In this document: positions 11,063 through 20,800 of the stretch, piece by piece
How positions within the stretch are numbered: the stretch's first letter is position 1
How the letters are laid out: every line of letters starts with the position of its first letter
Position numbers and translations under genes: made by a program
Notes under the pieces: model-generated
Databases searched by the model: none
What the model saw: the letters and a program-made list of their open reading frames with translations, nothing else
What the model was told of the DNA's origin: nothing
Source of the DNA: Lepidurus packardi
Taxonomy: Eukaryota; Arthropoda; Branchiopoda; Notostraca; Triopsidae
Direction: 5' to 3'
DNA length: 64,000 bases
Assembly (NCBI GenBank): GCA_023053545.1
Contig: JAKZAN010000005.1
Coordinates: 5,394,001 to 5,458,000 of the forward strand

Positions 11063-12099
11063 ACTGTTTTCTGTCATTCCGTGTGAGGTCTTTTATAGTC
11101 GGGTTCTATCGTAGAGTTGACGTGTGGAAGAGTAGATTCTTCGTAAAGTCAAGTTCGGTCAAAGTTGAATCATTAGGAGAAAGGTTTAAGTCATTAGTCA
11201 AGTCATTTTCCTCGCTTTGTTAATGAAAAGGGTAAATTAAGAAAGAAAAAATTTCAAAGGTGTAGAAGCAGTAGCGACAGTCAATTGTAATTCTCATCCT
11301 TATTTCGAGTGTCAAAGCACGTTCTGAAGTTTTCTTGCTTGGTAGGGATAAGGGGTGGACTGGCCTATGGGGCATTGGGGCAGGTGCCTCATGTGCCGGC
11401 TCAAATGCCCCATGCGGCGGCTCAAATTCCTTCTTTATTACTCAGCGGCACCGGCAGGTAGAAAATCCCCATTGCCCGCTGTAGAGCCAGTCCGCTCCGG
11501 GTAGGGATGCAGTTAATTGTCACTGATGTTTGCCGCTTTTGTGTGTTTTTAAAGGGTGTCATGTTGTGGAAGGCAGTTGAGAAATTGTAGTTGGGCTACG
11601 TATGGAGTGGAAATATAGAAAATACTTGATGGTTTTGTATGACAGGGAAATCCGAAACTATTTATCTAAAATGCAAGAAATATATATTATGTACATGAGG
11701 TAAATCTTTGAAAATGGAAACATCGTATTTGTTTTAAAACTTACCAATATTTTGAAATGTTCTAAAATTGGTAACAAAGTGTTGACCGTTTGGCCGGTTT
11801 GGGTGGATGGGTCTAAATGGCGTGAAATTTTTATGACGCCGCGTTTACGGACGCTCCCTTATTAATTGGGATACTGGTTTTCCTTGAAGTATAGTTTTCG
11901 ATAATGATCGAAGCCATTTATTCGTAGGGGAATTCGTTATACAAGCTGATGATTTTATAATGTTTGTAAATTTTCTGGATTGTTATTTTTACAAACGAAA
12001 TAGAATCGGTGGCATCTATATATATAGTCGTGTTATGGGAAATCTTGTCATATTCCACCCACTATGAGGAAATACTTGTAGAACAACGTTTTAGTTTCA
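11063..12099 (-). repeat. Promoter-segment duplication, copy B (with MITE insert)
   Basis: Second copy of 9446-10321 in direct orientation. After removing a 151-bp MITE and its 8-bp target duplication, its length is 878 bp against 876 bp for copy A. It keeps the TATAAAA at 11091-11097. Confidence 0.85.
11351..11501. mobile_element. 151-bp hAT-like MITE in promoter copy B
   Basis: Terminal inverted repeats GGTGGACTGGC / GCCAGTCCGCTCC bound the insert. It is flanked by an 8-bp target duplication with one mismatch, TAGGGATA at 11343-11350 and TAGGGATG at 11502-11509. Copy A lacks it, so it is an insertion. An 8-bp duplication fits the hAT superfamily; there is no coding capacity. Confidence 0.75.
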
Positions 12100-12733
12100 G
12101 TTATTTACTTACTTTAGTCTGTGGGAGTTTGGAAATGGCAGCTGAAGGCGGTGGGAAAGTGTGCTAGTGTTTGATGTAGTGTTTGTTGTAAAATGAGAAT
12201 GAACGTAAGTGTTGCGGGACAGCAAGACGTGAAAGGTCTGAGTGTGATACGCACGGTATTGTTGATGAATCCTGTATCTTGTTGAATACATGATATTCTA
12301 GGCAAAACTGTGAAAATCAATATTTGTCAAATAGTTGTATTCCAAATTCTAGAGTGAAAGGAGCTGATTAGACTATATGTGTAGTTATATATATACACTT
12401 TTGTAGACTTTGGGACGATTGTATAAATCTTTTTTGTTTTCGGTATTCTTTAGAATTATTTTCACATATCGTATTTGCAGATGAATTTATTTGAATTATT
12501 ATTTACTTATGTACATTTGCTTTGTATAATTATATTTATATAATTTAACAGGCATTGCCCATTTTGTTATGTATTCGATGAGGCATATACATTTGTGTGA
12601 TTCTGATAGGCTTGAAGCTCCGTATTTGGTAATTGAATGAAAATAACTTTGTGATCTAATAGTACGTTTCATGAACAGTTGTAGAATTAGGTATGTTTGA
12701 GTAAATATGATGTAACGTTAATGATGAATATAG

Positions 12734-12860
12734 CAGGCCCGTATCAGGGGGGGGGGTTTGGGGGTTCAAACCCCCCTCCCCGAAATGTTTTTTCTCCATG
12801 ACGATATTATATACTACCCCCCAAAACCCCTCCGGAACCAAAATCCTGGATAGGGGCCTG
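12734..12860. mobile_element. 127-bp palindromic element (CAGGCCC termini)
   Basis: Starts CAGGCCCGTATCAGG and ends CCTGGATAGGGGCCTG, which are imperfect inverted complements. It contains a G-rich/C-rich hairpin (GGGTTTGGGGGTTC / GAACCCCC). It looks like a MITE or similar short interspersed repeat. A partial second copy lies in the adjoining tandem duplication. No clean target duplication is visible. Confidence 0.55.
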
Positions 12861-13445
12861 GAGTATAGTCATATGAAGTAATATATATGTTGGTTTGAGT
12901 CAGGGGTTTGAGTATGTCAGCAATTTTGAGAGCTTATGTACTGTGAGTAAAGAGTAAAAATACAACAATCGTTTTGTAGCTTTGTATCGTTGTGAAGCAG
13001 GAATTTATTAGTACGAGACTGTGGGAATACACATTTTGTAAGTTACATATAGAGTCAGGCTTGGGCGACCTTGGAGTTGAATTGGACACGGGGTTTGGGG
13101 GGGTTTGGGGGTTCAAACCCCCCTCCCCGAAATGTTTTTTCTCCATGACGATATTATATACTACCCCCCAAAACCCCTCCGGAACCAAAATCCTGGATAG
13201 GGGCCTGGAGTATAGTCATATGAAGTAATATATATGTTGGTTTGAGTCAGGGGTTTGAGTATGTCAGCAATTTTGAGAGCTTATGTACTGTGAGTAAAGA
13301 GTAAAAATACAACAATCGTTTTGTAGCTTTGTATCGTTGTGAAGCAGGAATTTATTAGTACGAGACTGTGGGAATACACATTTTGTAAGTTACATATAGA
13401 GTCAGGCTTGGGCGACCTTGGAGTTGAATTGGACACGGGGTTTGT
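12750..13445. repeat. 347-bp tandem duplication (two near-identical units)
   Basis: The unit at about 12750-13097 recurs 347 bp later (13097-13445) with essentially no divergence that I can see. The shared bases at the junction are a GGGTTTGGGG motif, so unequal exchange or slippage at this short G-rich homology is likely. The right unit ends exactly where the MOGS-like fragment begins. Confidence 0.85.
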
Positions 13446-14604
13446 GTTGTGTACAGACTGCTGAACTCGGGAATTAACGTGGAAAAAGCCAATGCTACCT
13501 AACATGTTGCTCAAGGCAAGTTGGGCGAAGTGAATTTCTTTGTCGGTAAATAGAACGATTCGGTCTCCGAGAAATAGAACGGTTTTTCGAAGCGGTTTTC
13601 GAAACTGTGGCGTCTTTCCTGGAGAAGGTTATCTCAATTTGCCTCTTTCAAGGACTGCTGAGTTCTGGCTGCGTGACTGGCAGGCTCTAATACGATATCG
13701 AGGTGGCAGGAATTTGTGCCCGTGATTTGGTTAAGTACGAAATTTGGCTGACTTTTTTTCGGCCCATAGTGCCTGGAAGACATGACATACTTTTCTTGGC
13801 CTCTCTTACAGAGTCTCAAGTTGTGGAGCACGGCGTCTTTCAACAGGACAGGACCAGGACGTATGGTGGACAGATCAGCTTTATATGAGCAACGCGATCG
13901 GGATAGCCATTGACCTTGGTCAAGACTTTTGTTGGAGACTTGCTGTCACTAGAGTCAACAAGGCGCAAATCTTCTTCCGTATTCTCGTCAACAGCAACGT
14001 AAAAATAGAAGGCTACTTCGTCGTCTTCAAGTTTTGGGACCTGGAAGGAAAAATTGACTTTGTACTGGAATTAATTGTTATTATTGCCGGAACGATAACA
14101 ACAAATAAGTACGGATTATTATGCCCAGTTTTTAACGACAATTTGTACGAATCAACCCTATTTGACTGACACGTTTGTGAACGTCAAGTCCTACTCGTAT
14201 GACTTAGACAACTCGTTGGTGGAAACTCGCTGAGTTAATTAATTTACCCTAGGTTTTGCTGTAAATCTTATAGTACAGTCAACTAAGACATGTTCATCTA
14301 GCGGCTGCTTAACAAACGCGGTTTCAAGTTCTAAGTATCCATTGGGTATATGTTGAACACCAAAGGTATGTCCGTCATGCTGAAGCCAACCATAGCTGTT
14401 CACCTTACCGCCTTGGTCGCAAGTATGTTTTGAAAATAATTACGAAATTGTAGAACGCTCAGAAATGAAGCGGGATTTGACGAACCGTAGACCGCTGTGT
14501 CTCTGGCTGACTCGGCTCATGGCGAGACATATCAAAGTGGAATCAAAGACGCCAGATCGTGGGTGTGGAGGCCCAAGTAAACTGGTATGCCGGTAAGTAC
14601 CCCA
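13446..14604 (-). pseudogene. MOGS: Captured MOGS (glucosidase I) gene fragment with a retained intron
   Basis: Read 14604 to 13446 on the minus strand, the conceptual pieces follow mannosyl-oligosaccharide glucosidase in order: WGTYR then PVYLGL; FSKHTCDQGGKVNSYGW; FGVQHIPNGYLELETAF; after an intron (14041-14247, AGG|GTAAAT to CTTCCAG), DDEVAFYFYVAVDENTEE; then LSTIRPGPVLLKDAVLHNL; PNFVLNQIT...DIVLEPASHA; and FTDKEIHFAQ...SNMLGSIGFFH. Functional MOGS trims the outer glucose of N-glycans in the ER; this copy cannot, since frames change at least three times, a stop precedes FSKHTC, and both ends are missing. It lies in sense with the Helentron genes, between them. Helitrons are known to capture host gene pieces with introns, so capture is the likely origin. 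Confidence 0.82.
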
Positions 14605-15559
14605 AATCTAGCTCAGGTACAGTAAGGCCAGTGACAACCACCACCTTACAAGTCCAGTTTATTAAATTCACTTTCGAATTCTGGAAGTAACGATATAGTT
14701 TTTATCAAGATACCTTATTGGGCTCACTTGGGCTTACTTAAAGTCTTTACTCGAGTTTCCAGATAAGTTTGGTAGACGAAGTAAAATACAACTGATACGA
14801 CTGCAGTAGGGAGGATACTGTAAACGCTACTGCTTTTTGAAGTACGCCGGCATGGTTTTCCTTTATTCTCTAAATTAAATAATTTGAATGTGATTTTCTA
14901 TATAATATTAATAGGTTCTACATTACTGACGTTACCGGGATGCTTTACATGATCTATCTCATTATCGCTCTTGAAAGAACGGTTTTGTCTGTAGCTTTCT
15001 TAATTTGTCGAGTACATAACGATCCGCTATTATCTTTATAGGTATAGCATGGCTTCCCTTTGTCCTTGCGGGCTTGCGCTGTTGGGCCATTTACTGTAAT
15101 ATAAGTAAATTTTGTTAGCCGTTTTCATGTTTTTATATTAATATTGGGATTATAAGTTAAAAGAAAAAGGACTTCACTCGTGAAAAACTTACAGAAATAC
15201 AGTATAGTAGAAATCTAATGTAAAAGAATATAAAAAAATACGTCTGTTGTTTTGAAAAAGTATGTAGAGGGCAGGCGCGTCACTTTTGCTATTGGTTGAC
15301 ACAAAATTAAGCCGCGCTTGTTTTGACCAACTGGCTATTAGCAAAAGATTTGAGTAACTTTTTCATGACTTCAATTTAAATTCGATACATCTGAATCAAA
15401 TTTATTGGTATTTTAATTTAAAAAATAATATTTTTTTATTCATGAATTGTGTTGGAGTGCATGAAATTGATACACTCCAAAACAGTTGATGACTGGAATA
15501 GATTTTAAATGTAATTAACTGTTAGTGATGTGACGAATTCACGGATATGGTTAAATTCA
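14605..15559. other. Noncoding spacer inside the Helentron
   Basis: AT-rich, with no recognisable coding sequence or repeat structure. It might hold further decayed sequence from the MOGS locus upstream of the WGTYR motif, but I cannot recognise any. Confidence 0.4.
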
Positions 15560-16630
15560 ATAAGAAAAAGCTTACCGAAAGTGTTATATAAATCCTTTTG
15601 TTTTGGCTCAGAAAGCTTGTCAGAGACTTCTTTGTGTGTGCATGTGGCCGAATCCATGAAGTTGACAATGTGAAAGGGTGTAGGAAATCAAATTTGCGTC
15701 TATGAGTTTACTGAAAGTAATCGTAAATGTCGGTATGATAATGCAATTAATGAAAGTTAATGGAAAAGCTTACCGAAAGTGACAAAGTTTTTAGGTTTCG
15801 GCCCGTAAAGTGAGGGATTGATACTTTTCTTGTTCTTTTTTTTATGTCATGTAGGCTATATCAGTGGCGGATTCCATACAGCCTGCACTATAACGAAGGG
15901 TATGTATTTGAAGGTGTCTAGACAGGTTTGAGTGAAAGTAGTGAACTTTGTTATAATAAAGATTCATGTTGTTGAATTCTAAAAGGAAAACTTACCAGGA
16001 GTTGCAACATTTCTAGGTTTCATCTCATTAAAGGGGTGTAGGGGACTCTTATTGTTATAAAGTGATGATTCCGTAAAACCAGCAGTCTGAAAGGGGTACG
16101 CGCGTAGTTGTATTGGTCTAGCTGTTTACATTGTCTGTCTCTGAAAAAGTAATAAACCTTGTTATTATTATATATAAGCTTTATATTCTTTACTTCAAGA
16201 AAGCTTACCAAAAGGTTCAGGAATCTTTAGGATTGGTCTCGAAAAGTGTATTTGGGACCATACAGCATGCAGTGTGAACTTGAATTAGCTTCGTGTATGC
16301 AATAGTGACTTGTTTTTCACGTACAGCGTTGCTATAGTATTCAGCATTTACGGCTGTTGTATCATTAGATTTCACTAGGGTAGGAACTACTCAGTTTCTC
16401 AATATTATACCACCGGGAATTCTGACATATGCTTTATGTGAACTGTAAGAAAGAAAGGGTATTTTGCATTTTACCGGAATTTTTTGTTTTTGCCTGCAAA
16501 CAACTTTTTTAAGCATTTTAAACGTCGCTGATTCCAAAAAAAAACAATCATTTTGCGCGGAAAGTATTATTTTACTATGTTTTATGTTGCTGTGTTTTAC
16601 TATGGTTGCTGTTGAAGACAGGTATGTGAT

Positions 16631-16667
16631 TAGGTTAGGTTAGGTTACGTTAGGTTAGGTTACGTTA
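16631..16667 (+). repeat. TTAGGT/TTACGT hexamer run, left part
   Basis: Hexamers of TTAGGT with TTACGT variants. They continue at 16913-16994 on the other side of the inner MITE, so one array was split by insertion. Confidence 0.85.
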
Positions 16668-16912
16668 GGGCCGATTTCCACTGAAGGTTAAGGCGCTTAG
16701 CCTATATGCTTAAGACAATTCAAACAAAAATAATTCACCAAAAGGATAATTCATGATAATTCACCAAATAATTCAGTTTGATGAAGGAGGCGTAACCTCA
16801 TAAAACTGAATTATTTGGTGAATTGTCATGAATTATCCTTTTGGTGAATTATTTTTGTTTGAATTGTCTTAAGCATAGGCTAAGCGCCTTAACCTTCGGT
16901 GGAAATCGGCCC
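16668..16912. mobile_element. 245-bp near-perfect palindromic MITE with TTA target duplication
   Basis: Arms of about 110 bp are inverted complements with termini GGGCCGATTTCCACTGAAGG / CCTTCGGTGGAAATCGGCCC, separated by a loop of about 20 bp. TTA flanks both sides (16665-16667 and 16913-16915). It is inserted in the hexamer array of the larger foldback element. Confidence 0.8.
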
Positions 16913-16994
16913 TTAGGTTAGGTTAGGTTACGTTAGGTTAGGTTAGGTTAGGTTAGGTTAGGTTACGTTAGGTTAGGTTAGGTTACGTTAGGTG
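16913..16994 (+). repeat. TTAGGT/TTACGT hexamer run, right part
   Basis: Continuation of the run at 16631-16667. It is internal and variant-rich, so not a telomere. Confidence 0.85.
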
Positions 16995-17884
16995 ATGTCG
17001 ATTTGGAATAAATGTTTTGTCGAAAAGGAATGATTATTACATACATAAGATTTCCATCTTTTGTGTTGCAAATTTCCATGATACAGTGTTTTCCGCGCGA
17101 AATGATTGCTTTTTTTTGGAATTACCGACCCTTAAAATGCCAGAAAAAATTGTTTGCAGGCAAAAACAAAAAATTCCGGTAAAGTGCAAAAACTCCGAAA
17201 GAAAATATGTATTCATGAAGTTAATTGAAGGAATTATATTATTACATTCAAATAGCGAAAACTTACCGAAAGTAGTACGAATCCTTATGTTTTGGCTGAC
17301 AAAGGGTGTTGGAAACTTTTTTTATATGTTTATATGTCCCGAGTCCATAAAGCCGGTAGTGTCAAAGGGTAGGTAATTGAATTCGTCTATTAGGAATCAC
17401 TGAAAGTAGTAAAGTTGTTATTATCATATTGTAATGCGATTTGAATTATGAAAGTCAATAGGATAAGCTTACCGAAAGTTCAACAAGTTTTTAGGTTTCG
17501 GCTCGGATTTTCGTTTACCAATACCAATATTAGTAAAAAGTGGTGAGTTAACGGGTGGGTTGAACAGCAAACATCTGTTACTTAGGTTTGTGGGTGGTCC
17601 CGTAGAAGGGAACCAATCCGTGGTTTTTTCGTGTTAGTTTCATGCATGATGGTTTCATGCGATCCTGCTAATTTCATTCAGTAAGTATAAGGACATATAT
17701 ACGTACGGAAGTTTCACGGCGCGTGGCTGAATTGTGAAATAGTGTTAATAGTAATCGGTGATAACTTGTAGTATATCCATATTGTTGAGTATCTTGTATT
17801 GTAATTGCTGACCATCTTGTCACTTTTAGTATACAGAATATTTAACTGCTTATCCGTAGGGTATAAGAATCGGAAATGTCGTGC

Positions 17885-20800
17885 TTATGACTTTGGGATT
17901 TCAATGTAAACAATTTTATGATCGGAGTAATATGTTTCGTATACGCCGGTTTTGGGTTGATTAAAACTGGTGTAAATATGATCTAGTGTTGACATATAGT
18001 CAGTGGTATAGGCGGTTATGTGTTGTTGAAGACGTAGGGGTTTAAGTATTTGTGTTACTTTCGATAAATCTGTTGCACGAGTGTGTATGTCTATATTGAA
18101 ATCACCTATAATTACTATATTTTCATAAGATGTATCTATATCACTTATTAAATTGTGTAGCGCATCAAAGAAATTTTCGACGTTGAACCCGTGGTGTCTG
18201 TACAAAACGTAGATTGCAAGTGATAGTTGTGCAATATGTAAACTGCAAAGTTCGAGGTATTTGTTGGAACAACGTCTAGTGAACATTCCGTCGAGTTTTG
18301 AATACATAACCATTCCATAAGGTGAATTTCCTTTGTGATTTGTAGTGAAATCCATACGGTGTAGATCAAAAGAATCTAGTTTATAATCAGCGTCGTAGTC
18401 TGCCGCGCATAAACGAGTCTCACATGCAGCAAATACAGTAGTTGCTTTGATGAACGGATCATTTACAAGGTCAAGGAAATGTTTACGCAATGAGACTATA
18501 TTTAAAAATGCAATCATTTTTGTTTTTGTATGAACAATAGATCTTGGATCTAATAACGTTAACTGTTGAGGTTTCGTTCGTAAACGATCCATTTCTTTTT
18601 TGGTGTCGGAGGAAATTTTAATACCAGGTTCATTGAGATCTTCTATAAAAAGTCCCTCAAGCCGTTTGGCCCTACTGATAGCAACGTAATGCATGTTTGA
18701 CGTAGCTCTTCCTAAATTGACAATTACCTGCTCCATTGTTTGTCCTTGTGCACGGTGAATTGTTTTCGAGCTGTTTGGCCGTAGTGGATACTGGAGTCTT
18801 TCAAATTCAGCTCGGTTGTAGGTGTATCTACAAGTTATTGGAAATATTGGCGTCCAGTTAGGCTGAAGGGTACAATCTTGCTTGTAGAGATGAGAGTACT
18901 TTTGACGACACTGTTTTCCTATCGTCATTTCCTTGAACTCAACCCAAATAGGAGTATAAGCGGCTGACTGTAGAACTAAGCACTCGCAGACTGAGGAAGA
19001 TTTCAATATTCCTTTGTCTGCAACTGGTAAGTGTAAAGGTAGTTTCTTAATAATGCATTCTGACCCATTAGCCAAGCCATCATTAACATCAGAGTTCATA
19101 CTGTATTCGAAAGGCAAATCTATTGCTATATGTAAATAACGAATGCAATTGGTATTAGTAATTTTATCCGGCAGTGTGTTTAAAAGACATTTTATATCAA
19201 CGCCTTTACACCCTCTTACTGGAAGGTCGGTACTGATAATTATTGCTCTCTCTTGTTTTGCGTTTTCCCATTCCTTTTGGTTGTAGAAATCAATATCATT
19301 ATTCCGGTAACTGATTCGTTGTACACAATTGGGAGACGTTGAAGTGATTCGGCTACGTAGGATAGAAATATCTTCAGGAGTTTGCTTGCCTTCTCGTAAC
19401 CTGTTTAGGAGTTCCGCGAAGAGAAGGTCGTCTTTTTGACGCATGATCTGCTGTAGCTCAAACATTTTAAAGTTGTCTAACCAAAGATGCTCAGATAAGC
19501 AGCGTGCTCCCGTATTCGAATATTTAAAAACAGGCTGAGCTTTCGTTGGTGGTAGTTGAAAGAGGTCTCCGACACACAATACTGATTTACCTCCAAATAT
19601 CTGCGACGAGCCAAAAATTTCTTTTAAGCGAAAGTCAATGTAATAAAGCATATTTATTCCTACCATAGAAATTTCGTCTATTATGAAAAGTTCTACATCG
19701 CGGAACAGTAAATATAATTCCGAGCGCACTTGAGATTGCAAACACAAAAAAGTATTATTAGCGTCGAACATTCTTCCTATAGGAATATGAAATGTGCTGT
19801 GTATCGTTGATCCGCCTACATTAAAAGCGGCTTTGCCAGTGTAAGCTACAATAACCACTTTCTTTGTATCGGGATTTGAGTTCGGACCTTTGTTAAAATA
19901 ACGGGTTACACATGCGTCAATCGCTCGAACAACTAAACTTTTGCCTGTTCCGGCTCCACCGCTAAGGAATCTACAATAATTGCCAGCTTTTGTTTTATGC
20001 ATGTATAACAGATCTAAGACAAATAGTCGTTGTTCTATATTTAAACAACGCATCATAGAGAAATACTCCTCATCTCGTATACCATACTTTTCGACTGACG
20101 AAGCTGTTTTACCTAAGCTCAGATCATTAGGGTGGGTATTTGGTAAATCTCTTCCTATGTCTGCTTCAGGCATGCAGTTGTACTCAGGGTCGAAAATTTG
20201 ATTGGAATCAGTTTGCAATTCCTTCAGAGTTTCTTCGTCTTCCGATTCTGAACCGTTGAAAGTGTTATGATCCACTAACTCGTGTAAAGGTTTGCTCAGT
20301 ATATCGTCTACAGCATCACTGCTGGGTTCAAAAAATTGGCGTTCTTTTTGAATACGGTTGAAAACATCACGCTGGAAAAATGTAGTCTCGTAAGTTTCTT
20401 GAGTTTTAAGATCATTGTGATCCCTCCATGGCCAGTACAACATGAGTTTACTATGGAAATATTTTTCAGGGTTTGTGTCACGACGGTAGTTCATGAACCT
20501 TAAGATTCGATGTTTTGTTCGTACATTATAGACCGAATGTTTCTTCTCTTTTTTGTCATTATCGAAAGACTCTTTATTGTCATCTTCAAGTTCTGATTCG
20601 CCAGAGTATTCGGTTTGTTCTATACAATAACCATCGTCACCAACAATATTGGAATCATTGTTATGATATTTATGCGTGTAGTTTGTGACATATTCTGCTA
20701 AGCTTGTGTTCTCTAGGTAGTTCGGTCTCTTCGAATATCTATCTAAAAAATTTTCAGATATAACATTTTCGTTTTCATCGTCCATTTTCTTAATGACTGC

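Larger units (their letters stand above)
16462..17191. mobile_element. 730-bp foldback element with ~110-bp inverted ends
   Basis: The arm at 16462-16570 is inverted at 17085-17191; shared landmarks are TTACCGGAATTTTTTG and TTTGCCTGCAAAC and, at the inner edge, a TTTGCGCGGAAA-like block. The interior contains TTAGGT runs that flank a second palindromic MITE. It interrupts the donor-repeat array, so it came later. No reading frame of note. Confidence 0.7.
15560..17500 (-). repeat. Splice-donor repeat units, right cluster (six units)
   Basis: Six degenerate units of roughly 200-222 bp. On the minus strand each carries a core like AACTTTCG|GTAAGCTT. Donor GT positions (plus scale) are about 15574, 15772, 15994, 16207, 17265 and 17471. 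The upstream block CCGAAACCTAAAAACTT also recurs. A 730-bp foreign element at 16462-17191 interrupts the array. Units diverge widely between the cores, but the GTAAG donor is kept in all six. Confidence 0.65.

Noticed and set aside
12750..13445. CRISPR-like or satellite array
   Set aside because: Only two 347-bp units, no spacers; a simple tandem duplication, possibly even an assembly artefact.
13885..14169. 94-residue plus-strand frame inside the Helentron
   Set aside because: It is the antisense shadow of the MOGS-like fragment, whose minus strand gives clear family motifs.
16631..16994. Telomere-like TTAGGT hexamers
   Set aside because: They are short, variant-rich and internal to a foldback element, so they are not an interstitial telomere in any functional sense.
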